The notes beneath the pieces were generated by a model. That model was not told the origin of the DNA. It saw nothing but the letters and a program-made list of their open reading frames with translations, and made no database searches. Below, piece after piece: positions 49,762 through 61,200 of a stretch of DNA of 64,000 bases (position 1 is the first letter of the stretch; each line of letters opens with the position of its first letter). Origin of the DNA: Prochlorococcus sp. AG-363-C20 (GTDB lineage Bacteria; Cyanobacteriota; Cyanobacteriia; PCC-6307; Cyanobiaceae); contig QCFI01000001.1 in NCBI GenBank assembly GCA_003280295.1, positions 78,400 through 142,399 of the forward strand, read 5' to 3'. A program made the translations under genes and the position numbers.

Positions 49762-51150
49762 GTGCCAAAGGGCAATGAACTGTGGAGCAAGGTCCAGGAA
49801 GCCCTACAGAAAAATTTAAGCAAGCCCACTTTCGAAACTTGGATTAGGCCTGCCTTATGTAAGGACTTTAATGGGAGTCAGCTGACTCTTATTGCTCCTA
49901 ATAGTTTTTCAAGTGATTGGGTGCGAAAAAATTATGCCCGCAAGATAGAGGAGGTCGCCAGTCAGATATATGGTCAACCAGTTCAGGTAACAATTAAAGC
50001 TAAGCAGGAGGAGCCACTCTCGAAGGTCGAAATTCCTTTAGGGAATTTGAATTCACCCCTTAAGCCTCTTCCTCAGGTGTCTGCATCTGCAACGAATTTG
50101 CTTGGTCCTAAGAAGGTACTTCCAGGCCTGAATTTGCGGTATGTGTTTAATAAATTTGTTGTGGGTCCTAATAGTCGTATGGCACATGCGGCTGCTTTAG
50201 CCGTAGCTGAATCTCCTGGGAGTGAATTTAACCCTCTATTTATTTGTGGAGGGGTTGGACTTGGGAAAACACATTTAATGCAGGCCATTGGTCATTACCG
50301 TTTGGAAATCGATCCAAATGCAAAGGTTTCTTATATTTCAACGGAAACCTTTACTAATGACTTAATACTTGCAATTAGGAAAGATGGAATGCAGGCTTTT
50401 AGAGATAGATATCGTGCAGCTGATTTGATATTGGTTGATGATATTCAATTCATCGAAGGGAAGGAATATACACAAGAAGAGTTCTTCCATACTTTTAATG
50501 CATTGCATGAGGCTGGACGACAGATCGTAATTGCCAGTGATAGGCCTCCTAGTCAGATCCCTCGCCTTCAAGAACGTTTGATTTCTAGATTCTCAATGGG
50601 ATTGATAGCTGATATTCAGGCGCCTGACTTAGAAACTAGGATGGCGATCTTGCAGAAAAAGGCAGAGCAAGAACGTATGAGATTGCCTAGAGAATTAGTT
50701 CAATTCATCGCAGGCCGTTTCACTTCAAATATACGGGAACTTGAAGGTGCTCTTACAAGGGCAGTTGCGTTTGCTTCTATTACTGGTCTACCAATGACTG
50801 TTGAATCTGTAGCTCCGATGCTTGATCCCAATGGTCAAGGGGTTGAGGTGACCCCTCAACAAGTAATTGACAAAGTATCAGAGGTCTTTGACGTGACCCC
50901 TGATGAGATGCGTAGTGCTAGTCGACGCCGTCCTGTTAGTCAAGCTCGTCAAGTTGGAATGTATTTGATGCGTCATGGTACGGATCTAAGCCTACCTCGT
51001 ATAGGTGATGCGTTTGGTGGCAAGGATCATACAACGGTTATGTATGCAATTGAACAAGTTGAGAAGAAGTTATCGAGTGATCCCCAGGTAGCAAGTCAAG
51101 TGCAGAAAGTAAAGGACTTGCTACAAATTGATTCACGCAAGAGACGATAA
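49762..51150 (+). CDS. dnaA: Chromosomal replication initiator protein DnaA
   Basis: 462 residues from GTG 49762. Domain I opens with [23 protein letters not shown]. The AAA+ core has Walker [16 protein letters not shown] and Walker [12 protein letters not shown], and the C-terminal DnaA-box-binding helix-turn-helix shows [20 protein letters not shown]. It starts chromosome replication in most bacteria; in cyanobacteria it can be dispensable. dnaN is not adjacent, and no cluster of DnaA boxes was seen, so this is not clearly the origin. Confidence 0.97.
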   Translation: MPKGNELWSKVQEALQKNLSKPTFETWIRPALCKDFNGSQLTLIAPNSFSSDWVRKNYARKIEEVASQIYGQPVQVTIKAKQEEPLSKVEIPLGNLNSPLKPLPQVSASATNLLGPKKVLPGLNLRYVFNKFVVGPNSRMAHAAALAVAESPGSEFNPLFICGGVGLGKTHLMQAIGHYRLEIDPNAKVSYISTETFTNDLILAIRKDGMQAFRDRYRAADLILVDDIQFIEGKEYTQEEFFHTFNALHEAGRQIVIASDRPPSQIPRLQERLISRFSMGLIADIQAPDLETRMAILQKKAEQERMRLPRELVQFIAGRFTSNIRELEGALTRAVAFASITGLPMTVESVAPMLDPNGQGVEVTPQQVIDKVSEVFDVTPDEMRSASRRRPVSQARQVGMYLMRHGTDLSLPRIGDAFGGKDHTTVMYAIEQVEKKLSSDPQVASQVQKVKDLLQIDSRKRR

Positions 51151-51237
51151 TTATTTATATTAACTAATTGAAAGTAGCTAATATTCTGATAATAATTTTA
51201 TAAGTCTTTTTACTGGTGATATTTGTACAAGAGTTAT

Positions 51238-52521
51238 TTATGAATACTCAATAGAATTTGAGGTTTCTTTAGAAAAAGGCTCTGGATCTTGATCGAAACG
51301 ATTTCTGGTCTCTAAAGAAGGACCTTGTTTGGCACTGTCAAGTTTAGCCGTCTCTTCAAGGGCTTGGCGCAATTCTCTTGCTGCTAGCAATGGCATATCT
51401 CTAGGAACTGAGATGCGATCTCTTAGATAGCGCAAACCCAATGCACTTCCCTTGTTAGGAGCACAGGGTTGTCCTAAGAGCATCCGTGTAAGTGATGCTC
51501 TTAGGGGTTGATCAAATAACGTTCCTTTCAGGGGATTTACCTCTATAAGATTGTGACGATGCTTGAACACTCTTAATAAAGCAATGGCTTCAGGCTTTTG
51601 ATTTTGCGGTTGTTGTTGTTTCGAGAAGTGACTTTCCATTTCATTGAGCCCTTCGCCACAATCAACAGCTTCTGAAAATTGTTTCTGCATTGAATTGGCA
51701 TTGAACCAACATCCTCCCATTTGAGGAGGAAGATCATGTGCATGGGTATGGAAATCTCCTTGTGTACCCCGATAAACCTCAAGTGCTTCTAGTGCATTGA
51801 ACCATTGATTGATCATGGGGTGTTCTTCGCGCAGATTTAGGCCTTTGTAGTAAGCAAGGGAGGCATTCATTCTCTCTAGATAAGGTATGAAAATCACATC
51901 TGCGCTTCCTGGAAGTGAATTGCCAGAATCATCAAAAATAGGGTCAAGCCAAGGAGTGTTTGAAATTTGTATGTTGTTTTCCATTTCTCTTGCGACTGAT
52001 TGGAAGATGTCTTTTCGTTTTTTCTCTTGTGCTGCTGTGAGGGCAGGTTGGCATAGCCATATGCACCAAGCTCGGAATAATTTCCGTTCTAGGATCCTTA
52101 ATTCCAGTACTTTAGGTTTCTTTAATGAGCTACCTAAAGGACCAAAAGTATTTTCAAGAGCTATCAATATTTGGTCGCTTTCTGTGATCAGTTGATTGTC
52201 AAGCTCTAAAGCAGGAAGCATGCCTGAGGGGACTTTCTTGAGATACCAGCTCTCCTTTTTTCCGTAGCAACGCATAGTTACTTTTTTGATTTTATAAGGA
52301 ATTTGTTTCCACTCGAGCCATAGCCATACTTTCTGACAATAAGGACACCATGCATGATTATCTCTATACAGAGTGATTCTTACGTTTGTTTTGGGTTGTC
52401 CAAAAAGGCGCAATAAAGCATAGGAATTGGTAGGTCCTTCAATTCGGTTTGATTCTTTTGGGATAAGCCTTGAGAGCTCACTCCAACTAAGTGGATCCTT
52501 TATGATTTCTTTATTAGGCAT
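51238..52521 (-). CDS. Glutathione S-transferase-like protein
   Basis: 427 residues. After a lead of about 45 residues there is a thioredoxin-like GST N-domain with the redox motif in NHAWCPYCQKVWLWLEWKQIPY, and PSGMLPALELDNQLITESDQIL (cis-Pro and glutathione-binding Glu/Ser). A helical GST C-domain follows, then about 180 extra residues with an RDxPLLAARELRQALEE region. The extended tail is characteristic of a cyanobacterial subgroup of unknown substrate. It converges on dnaA (87-base gap). Confidence 0.83.
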   Translation of the reverse strand: MPNKEIIKDPLSWSELSRLIPKESNRIEGPTNSYALLRLFGQPKTNVRITLYRDNHAWCPYCQKVWLWLEWKQIPYKIKKVTMRCYGKKESWYLKKVPSGMLPALELDNQLITESDQILIALENTFGPLGSSLKKPKVLELRILERKLFRAWCIWLCQPALTAAQEKKRKDIFQSVAREMENNIQISNTPWLDPIFDDSGNSLPGSADVIFIPYLERMNASLAYYKGLNLREEHPMINQWFNALEALEVYRGTQGDFHTHAHDLPPQMGGCWFNANSMQKQFSEAVDCGEGLNEMESHFSKQQQPQNQKPEAIALLRVFKHRHNLIEVNPLKGTLFDQPLRASLTRMLLGQPCAPNKGSALGLRYLRDRISVPRDMPLLAARELRQALEETAKLDSAKQGPSLETRNRFDQDPEPFSKETSNSIEYS

Positions 52522-52741
52522 TTGATGAGATTTGCTAGATGTTCTTTTTTAGTACATTTGCTTCATTCTTAATAATAACCAAGATTAAAAAAATAAGAAG
52601 AGATTCCCTTTCCATGAAAAAAGCTAGACGCTCCTATTTTTATAAGTATCCTTATATTTGACATAAAGATTATTTTTTTGATTAAATTAATATTTAGCAC
52701 TAAAAATTACTATGTATAGAACTAGATAAGAAAACAGATAA

Positions 52742-54106
52742 ATGATGCCAGATCCAAAACCTCAACAATTTATTAGTGAATCAACTGTAGTTAGTTCAAC
52801 TTATAGGAAGGAAGATTTTAATGCAAAGGCTAAAAAGGCCTTCGTCTGGCTATGGTTTGCACAGCTTGTTTCTAATCTTGGGACTCAGACCAGCCTTTAT
52901 GGAATAGGGCTGTGGTTTTTTTCTAGAACAGAGCGTTTGTCGGACTTTGCTCTGGTTGCTTTAGTAGTTCAATTGGCAAGAATTTGTGTCCTTCCACTTT
53001 TGGCTAACCGTTTGGGTTTGTGGTCAAGAAAGAAAGTGATGCTTATTGCTAATGGTGTGGGTGCTTTGTGCACTTTTGCCTTTGCAATTATGCTTCTTCG
53101 GGAAAATGTAATACTGTCATTGCCAGCCCTTTTGGTTATACAGGGCTTGGCTGCAATGGCAGAAGCTACATTAATCTTAAGCTTCTCAACTTTGATCCCA
53201 ATTTTGATTGTTGATAAGCAAGAACTATTCCGTGCTAATGGACTTTTTGCAACTACGGATAGTTTAGTGTTAACAATTGCTCCTTTCTTTGGGAGTTGGT
53301 TCTCAGGTTTGCTTGGTTTGCAAGGAGTGTTAATACTTGACGGTTCTAGTTTTCTAATTGCACTTTTTTGTGTGTTATCAGCACCATGGTCAAGCAAGTT
53401 TGTTGTCCCTTCGGAAGTATTGCAACCATTGGGAATTTCTCAGTTGGTTCAAATTTGGGATCGATTTAAGGACTTTTGGGTAAATATGCCTTTGGCTCGC
53501 GTTGCCTTAGTGATTAGTACTACTATTGCTTTCTCTTACGCAGCTACTGAGGTACTTTTCCCAGCCTGGGTTGTTGTGGCTTATGGCACAAAACATATGG
53601 CTTTAGTTCTTCTAGTAGCGTCTTTCGGCTATCTTCTAGGTTTTTTGGCATGGCGTCAGAAGATTGGTAATTATTGGCAACGAATTTTGTTCATTGTTAT
53701 TTTGATCCAGTCTTTAGTCTTAATGGGGGCAGGCTTACAGGCTTTTGCTGATGATTTAGTGATTTGGTTCGCAGGAGTGTTGGTTTTTTCTTTTGGTTTG
53801 CCAATTGTAATGTCTTCAATTCAACAGCTTTGGAGCCAACTAGTACCTGCAAAGGATTTGCCAAGGATTTTTGCATTGCGTTATACATTTGAGTGGTCAG
53901 CTCGAATGATGGCCTTTCTTACAGTTTCAATAGCTGTGGATCGACTACTAAAACCTGCTTTAGAATGGCCAGATTTGCCTGCTTGGATTCAAGCTTCTCT
54001 TGGGGTGGGAGAGGGACGCGCAATTGCTGTGGCCTTAGGAGCAATCGGTTGGGTGATGGTGATTGCGATTTGGAGTCAAGTAAAGAACCTACGTACTAGT
54101 TATTAA
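52742..54106 (+). CDS. Major facilitator superfamily transporter
   Basis: 454 residues with about 12 membrane spans (first at WLWFAQLVSNLGTQTSLYGIGLWFF). It is MFS-like, similar to the MdfA/enterobactin-exporter-type MFS_3 group: cytoplasmic RKKVMLIANGVGA after span 2 and PVKDLPR-like loop VPAKDLPRIFALRYTFEW. It lies 19 bases before the MGDG-synthase-like gene and runs with it, so it may export the product of the cluster. That link is inferred from position. Confidence 0.85.
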   Translation: MMPDPKPQQFISESTVVSSTYRKEDFNAKAKKAFVWLWFAQLVSNLGTQTSLYGIGLWFFSRTERLSDFALVALVVQLARICVLPLLANRLGLWSRKKVMLIANGVGALCTFAFAIMLLRENVILSLPALLVIQGLAAMAEATLILSFSTLIPILIVDKQELFRANGLFATTDSLVLTIAPFFGSWFSGLLGLQGVLILDGSSFLIALFCVLSAPWSSKFVVPSEVLQPLGISQLVQIWDRFKDFWVNMPLARVALVISTTIAFSYAATEVLFPAWVVVAYGTKHMALVLLVASFGYLLGFLAWRQKIGNYWQRILFIVILIQSLVLMGAGLQAFADDLVIWFAGVLVFSFGLPIVMSSIQQLWSQLVPAKDLPRIFALRYTFEWSARMMAFLTVSIAVDRLLKPALEWPDLPAWIQASLGVGEGRAIAVALGAIGWVMVIAIWSQVKNLRTSY

Positions 54107-54125
54107 AGATGGAAGGCTTAATAGT

Positions 54126-55247
54126 ATGAAGGTCCTAATTCTTACTTCAAGTGGTGGTACTGCTCATGATGCGGCAGCCTACTCAATTAAGAATTGGTTA
54201 AAACTTTGGGACCCTAATGGATTGGTTTTAGTTGAACATTTATTAGAGGAGTCAAGTTTTGTAATGAGAACCAGTGTGAATCTCTATAACTGGATTCAAA
54301 AGCATTGGCCTTGGCTTCATCAGATTTATTGGCGTCTTGTTGAGTTTGAAGATCTTTTCAAACCGGGCACTGTTATTTTTGGTCGCAATTATTTAATACG
54401 CTTATTACGTAACTTTGAACCTGATCTAATTATTTCAACTCATCCCCATATCAATAGAGGCCATTTTAGCTTTGCGAAAAGAGTCTTAGGGCCTTCATTA
54501 CGCACAATCACTTGTTGCACTGAGCTGGATGGTGGCTTTGGGTTTAGTCGCAATTGGGTAACCAAAAAGGCTGATGCATTTTGGACATTAACTTCAGAAG
54601 TAGCAGAGGAGGTTTGTAGGAGAGGATATAAAAGAAATCGTATAGCTGTTCTAGGTCCTTTGTTTGATCCCTCTTTTGAGAGAGTTTTAGAAGAACCTCC
54701 TCAAGAAAATTTAGAAGGTCTTTCATTGCCACTTCTTGTTCTTGGGAGTGGGGCGAATGGTTCTAATAACCATTTAAGTTTGTTAAATGCATTGCTCCCT
54801 CTCGCGGGCAAAATCAGAGTTGTGGCTTTATGTGGTAAGCGTGAAAGCGCAAGAAAAGATTTGTATAAATGGATTTCACTTCACCCGGAACTATCAGTTG
54901 AAGCTTTTGGGTTTCAATGTCCTGAAGAAATGGCGAGACTCTATCGTCAAGCTTGGGTAATGGTTGCAAGACCAGGAGCTCGCACTGCGACTGAGGCTCT
55001 TGCAACAGGTTGTGTATTGATATTCAATGGATTTGGCACCACAATGCCTCAGGAGCTTTTGGCTAGACGTTATTTCTCTGCACAAGGTATAGATGTTGCT
55101 ATTAATAAACCAGAGAATCTTTTATATCTTCTAAGGACTTGGCTTGACCAACCTCAGACATATGCCTTGCTTCAGAAGGGTTATCACACTAAACCTTTTA
55201 AAGGTAATCGCCATGGAATAAGACAGTTGATACTGGGGTCAACTTAA
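54126..55247 (+). CDS. MGDG-synthase-like glycosyltransferase (GT28 family)
   Basis: 373 residues of the GT-B fold. The N-domain begins MKVLILTSSGGTAHDAAAYSI, as in plant and bacterial monogalactosyl/monoglucosyl-diacylglycerol synthases. The C-domain has the nucleotide-sugar motif MVARPGARTATEALATG. Cyanobacteria normally make MGDG through a GT2 glucosyltransferase and an epimerase, so a second lipid glycosyltransferase of this type probably serves a different lipid. Its TAA overlaps the polyketide synthase ATG by one base. Confidence 0.82.
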   Translation: MKVLILTSSGGTAHDAAAYSIKNWLKLWDPNGLVLVEHLLEESSFVMRTSVNLYNWIQKHWPWLHQIYWRLVEFEDLFKPGTVIFGRNYLIRLLRNFEPDLIISTHPHINRGHFSFAKRVLGPSLRTITCCTELDGGFGFSRNWVTKKADAFWTLTSEVAEEVCRRGYKRNRIAVLGPLFDPSFERVLEEPPQENLEGLSLPLLVLGSGANGSNNHLSLLNALLPLAGKIRVVALCGKRESARKDLYKWISLHPELSVEAFGFQCPEEMARLYRQAWVMVARPGARTATEALATGCVLIFNGFGTTMPQELLARRYFSAQGIDVAINKPENLLYLLRTWLDQPQTYALLQKGYHTKPFKGNRHGIRQLILGST

Positions 55248-58200
55248 TGTCTATGCGAGATCCTATTGCAATTGTTGGTATTGGATGCCGGCTTCCTGGT
55301 GGTATCGATACTCCAGAGAAGTTTTGGGAAATCCTTGCCGAGGGGAGAGATGTGATAACAGAAGTCCCGTCTCGTAGATGGAACCTTGATTTACATTTTA
55401 ATTCGGATCCACAGAATCCATTGACTCAGCATGTTCGTCGTGGAGGCTTCCTGGAAGATATTGACTACTTTGATCCAGGTTTTTTTGGAATAACACCTCG
55501 AGAAGCAGTTTGCTTAGACCCACAACAGAGACTTTTACTTGAGGTGGCATGGCGTTCAATTGAAAATGCGGGACAACCTGTTGATGTGATTCGGGGTAGG
55601 CAAATTGGAGTTTTTATTGGTATTTCAAGTGCTGATTACAGCTCGCTTTTGTGGGCATCAAATGAAGATTATGTGACGCCTGATAATGAGCCTTTTATTT
55701 TGCCTGGTAATACAGGATGCATAGCTGCCAACAGACTTTCTTATTTTCTGGATTTAAAGGGCCCTAGTTTTACTGTTGATACAGCATGTTCTTCTTCATT
55801 GGTTGCAGTTCATCTCGCCTGTGAGAGTTTATGCCGTGGTGAATCTGAGATGGCTTTTGCAGGAGGTGTGCAATCTCTTATTCATCCAGGAATTCAGATG
55901 AGTTTTTGTAAGGCTGGTTTGCTATCTCCTGATGGTCGATGTAAGAGCTTTGATGCTGAAGCCAATGGCTATGTTCGATCTGAAGGTGCAGGCATAGTTC
56001 TACTTAAACCATTGGCTGCGGCACTTAGAGATTGTGATCAAATCCATGCTGTAATTCGGGGGACTGCTGTGAACTCGGATGGGCGTAGCCAAGGTCTTGC
56101 TGCACCAAGTCAACGTTCTCAGGCGGCTTGCGTTCGTGATGCCTTTCAAAGTGCAGGAATAGAACCGAAACATACTCAATATGTAGAAGCTCATGGCACA
56201 GGAACTCGCCAGGGAGATCCAATTGAGTTGCGTGCATTAGGCTCAGTGCTTGGAGCAGGCCGTTCAAATGAACAACCTTGTCGTGTTGGATCAGTAAAGA
56301 CGAACCTAGGGCATGGTGAAACTGCTGCTGGCATTACAGGGTTAATTAAAGCGGCTCTATGTGTTCGAGAACGTAAGTTGCCACCAAGCCTGCATTTTCG
56401 TAACCCCAACCCTTCTGTAAATTTCACCGGCCTTGGTCTACAAGTTCAAACTGAGCTTGAATCTTTCCCTAACCCTTTAGCCCCTTTAATAGTTGGTGTC
56501 AGTTCTTTTGGGTTTGGTGGTACTAATGCTCATGCCGTTTTAAGTGACCTTTCTAAGGATGAAACTCCAAAAAATCAAGATTCAGTTCAGGAACCACCCC
56601 TTAACCTTCTTTGTCTATCAGCTAGAACTCAACCAGCGCTTGATGAATTGATTAGCCTATATGCAAGTTTTATAAATAATAATAAGAAATTAAGATTAAA
56701 TGATCTTTGCGCTAGCAATAATTTAGGTAGAACTCTTTTTTCATATCGCTTCATTGCAGTAGCCGTAGACCTTGATGATTTATTAGAGCAACTTGAAGGA
56801 GAAAAGACACCTGCATGGAAAGGTGAATCATCAATAGCTATAGGTAAGCATGATCAAATTGATCCTTCTCTGAAAGATCTTCGGCTTGGATTATCAATTC
56901 ATGAGGGTCGTGAAAAATATGAATCTCTTGCAATTGCAATTGGAAAGGGCTACCTGTTTGATTGGAGTGCATTGCATTCTTCCTTCCCTCATGAAAAGGT
57001 TAAGTTACCTGGTTATCCATTTAGTAGACAAAGCTATTGGTGGAGTCGTCTCGGTCAGGATACTTCTAAGACAAGTCTATGGCTAGATCATTTAGGTAAG
57101 ACTGTTCACAAAGAAAAAGAAACGACTTTAGATCAGTCACTGATAAAACTAAATCCATTACATATACCTGGGTCAGCTGCTCATTATCAAGGGTCTCTGC
57201 TCTCTAAGAATTGTTTTGATTTAACTGATCACCGGATACGTGAAACTTTGGTTTTTCCGGGCGCGGGCTATATCTCTTTGGCCTTGAACATGCAGGAAGA
57301 AAATAGTCAACAGAAAAAACTCCGCGCTTTCAAATTAGACAACCCTTTGAGGATCTCCGATGAGTCAATAATATTTCATGCCCTCTTTGAGGAAGGGATA
57401 TTGACTTTTTATAGCAATGAATCCTCTCAGAAGAAATGGAATCGTCACGGGGAATTGAAAATTGATTTAGAAGGTAGCAATGATTTTGAGAACATCCCCT
57501 CAATCCCTTCTCTTCCATCAGAAGCCAGATCGATTGATTTAACAGACTTTTATAAAGGCTTAGCAACACTAGGCCTGAATTATGGACCTTTCTATCGATC
57601 AATTCATTCACTTCACGCGATTCCTGGAGAAGCATGGGGTGAACTTGTAAGGCCCAGTAATGCTCCAGATCGCTGCTTGATTGATGGTTGCTTCCAAATA
57701 GTGGCGGCTTGTAGTGACTTGGAAGGTTCCAGTGGCCAACTGTTTTTGCCAATTGGTCTTGAAAAGATGATTATAAATCAATGGCCATTGCCCGATAAGT
57801 TTCGTTGTCACGCTGTTTTAAAGCCTTCTGATGATGATGGCGTAAATCTGAATGCAGATTTAACTCTTGAGTCTGAAGAACAACCTTTGGGTTCCATCGT
57901 TGGATTGAAACTCAGACGTCTTACCCGTTCATTGATTGATCTGTTGTTTCCACTCAATGAAGTTGTAGTTGATGAGCCAAATCTATTTCAAACCTCTTGG
58001 ATTCCTCTGGAAATTTCTTCTGAGGAAGAACTCGTATTTCAGGATGAAACAATTTATTTAGTAGGTGTTTCAGAAATAAAGACGACTGAATTGAGTTATT
58101 GGTCTGATGCTAACAACTTATTACTGCAACCATTATCTATAGATTCTGATTGGTTTTTTGAATCTGCTTCAGTAATTTTCTGGCCAGATCTATCTCAAAG

Positions 58201-61200
58201 CTCACCAGAACTATCAGTAAAGGACCTTTTACAGGTGCTTCAACGTATTAATTCTGGACAGGTTAAATCTTTTTTATTGGTTTTAGAAGGTGATGGGCCT
58301 GCAAGCACTGCCATGGCAGCATTCCTACGTACTGCAATGCTTGAGATATCCTCATGTCGGCTTACGACGTTGCACCTCCCACAAGAAGTTAAAGAACATC
58401 CAAAGGGGAATGTATGGGGCCAAATTTGGAGTGCTACTAATCAACATTCTGAACTTCGTTGGTTTGATGGTGTATTACAAGTCCCGCAATTAATGCTTCT
58501 TGATGAAGAACGCTTTCGAATTGCAAGTGATGGTAGTGGTCGTTTAGAGGGATTACATAAGAAGCGTTTAGGTTTTACTCCTCTATTGCCTGGGGAAGTG
58601 GAAGTAGCGGTAGAGGCTACAGGTCTTAATTTCCGTGATGTTCTTAATGCATTAGGTTTGCTTAAGGAACATATATCTTCTTTAGGTCTTGATGATGAGA
58701 CAAGACTGCCATTTGGAGGGGAAGCAGTAGGTCGTGTAGTTGCTTTAGGAGAGGGTGTAGATCAAGATTTACTTGGTAAAAAAGTTATTGTTGCGCTTAC
58801 AGCTGGATGTCTTGCAAGTCATGTAGTGGCTCGTTCAGAACTATGTGTTCTGTTACCGAAAGGTATTACTGTTAAAGAAGGTGCAAGTTTCTCGACTGCT
58901 TTCCTTACTGCATCCTATGGATTGAATTCACTTGCAGATTTAAAAGCAGGAGAAATCGTACTGATTCATTCTGCGGCTGGTGGTGTTGGACAGGCTGCAT
59001 TACAGATCGCTCAACGGGCTGGGGCACGTATATTTGCTACAGCTAGTATGCCTAAGCAAGCTGCTCTTTTAAAGCAAGGTGTAGAGAAGGTTTACGATTC
59101 TAGAAGTATTAATTTTGCTGACGATATTCTTGCTGATACCAATGGTCGAGGAGTCGATGTTGTAATTAATAGTCTCAAAGGTGCTTGGGTTGAGGCTAGT
59201 TTCCGTGCTCTTTCTAAAGGAGGACGCTTTGTAGAGTTAGGGAAGATAGAGGTTTGGAGCAAAGAGGAGGCTTTAGAACGTCGCCCAGATGTTAACTATT
59301 TTCCTTTTGATTTATTGGAGGTAGCTGTAACTCATCCAATAGAAATACGTCGACTGTTAATTCAATTAATGAAGGAGATTGAAAAAGGTTCATTACACTT
59401 GCTCCCTTTAGAGGTATGGCCGTTAGAGAAATGTGAGGATGCTTTTAGATATATGGCGCAAGCTCGTCATGTGGGGAAGGTTGTCATTAATCAATGTTCT
59501 AAAAATAACCCCATTGCGATTTCTTCAAATGCTAGTTATTTAGTTACAGGAGCATTTGGTGGGGTTGGCCTAAAGTTGCTCTCTTGGCTAGTTGAAAAAG
59601 GTGCACGGTCGTTAATTTTAGTAGGACGATCAGTCGAGGACCCAGGGCCTAAGGCCATGCGGCTCCTTGAAGAGATTGAGAGCAAAGGAATTAAATGTAT
59701 ACGGGTTAACTATGACTTGGCGACAAATGTAATCAGAGCGAATAAGCAAGAAGACTTGCTTTCACACGCTGTTCAGTCGTTACCTGAAGAAAAACCATTA
59801 CGTGGGGTTTTTCATGCGGCTGGCATATTACGTGATAGATCCATTTCTAAGTTAAATTTTTCTGAGCTGGAAGCTGTTATGGCCCCAAAACTTCAGGGAT
59901 GGCGCCGTATTGAAAATTTGATTGAAAACATTTCTGAATTGGATTTTCTTATTGGTTTTTCATCGGTTGCGGCGTTGTTGGGATCCCCAGGACAAGCAGC
60001 ATATTCTGCTGCGAATGGATCAATGGAAGGTTATTTCAATTTTGAGAAAACAAAAACAATACGTTTGTTTGTTCAATGGGGACCCTGGAGTGGCGATGGG
60101 ATGGCTGCTGGTTTGGATCGTCGCTTTGCAGGGGTAGGTATTCGTATGATTGAGCCATCAAAGGCTTTAAATGCTCTTGAGAGGCTTTTACAGCGAGGTG
60201 ATGGAGGCATTGTAGCTATTCTAGATAACGATTGGACAAAGCTTGCTTCTCAAGCTTTGTCCAGACAACGTAGTTGGTTTTCTAGCTTGTTAGAAAATTT
60301 AGGGCCTTCTCCTTCAGAACGTTTGTGGAGCAAGTTAGAAAAATTTCCTGACTCAGAACGTCAATCTATGCTTATGAAAGAACTGCGTGCCATATTAGCT
60401 AATGTAATGGCGGCAGAAGCAGATGATGAGGAATCATTAGATCCTTCGTCTATAGATTCTAGTGATTCTTTATTTAATCTTGGATTGGATTCATTAATGG
60501 CAGTTGAGTTTGCTGCAATTGTGCAAACTGAATTAGGGATTCGTTTGGATTTAGATGCATTTTCTGACGATCCCAGTCTTGATGGACTCGCAGAAATATC
60601 ACTTAGGCAAATAGTTCCTCAACTTGGTGAAATTACGAACGAAGTATTAAATCTTTCTCAGGAAGCAAAATTAGATGATGATTGGAATTGTCCTTCTGTA
60701 ACTACTCAAAAAACACCAGGTGAAAAGATTTTAATTACAGGGAGCTCAGGATTCCTAGGTGCCTATCTTTTGGCTGGTCAACTAGAACGTTGGCCTGATT
60801 TGCGAGTGAGTTGTTTAGTTAGAGCGCAATCAGAAAAAAATGGCTTAGATCGTATAAGGACTAACCTTTGTCGTTATGACCTCTGGAAGCCCTCTTGGGA
60901 AAAAAGAATAGAACCCGTCATTGGAGATTTGTCGCTACCTTCATTTGGACTAGAACCAGAGAATTTTGCAAAGCTTGCAAGTGGAATTAGAGGGATCCTT
61001 CACAACGGCGCGCAACTCAGTCAGATGGCTACTTATGCACAATTGGCTGCAACAAATGTAGGAGGGACAAAAGAAGTACTACGACTTGCAACCTTTGATA
61101 AACCTCTTCGTGTAGAACTGATTTCAAGCGTATCGGTTTTTGAAGCTGCGGCATATCGTAATTGTGAGTTACCTGAAGATAAAGACTTAAAGGATTGGAG

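Noticed and set aside
55682-57100. Cis-acyltransferase domain in the polyketide synthase
   Set aside because: Only about 150 residues separate the ketosynthase end from the post-AT-type linker and no GHSxG serine motif is present.
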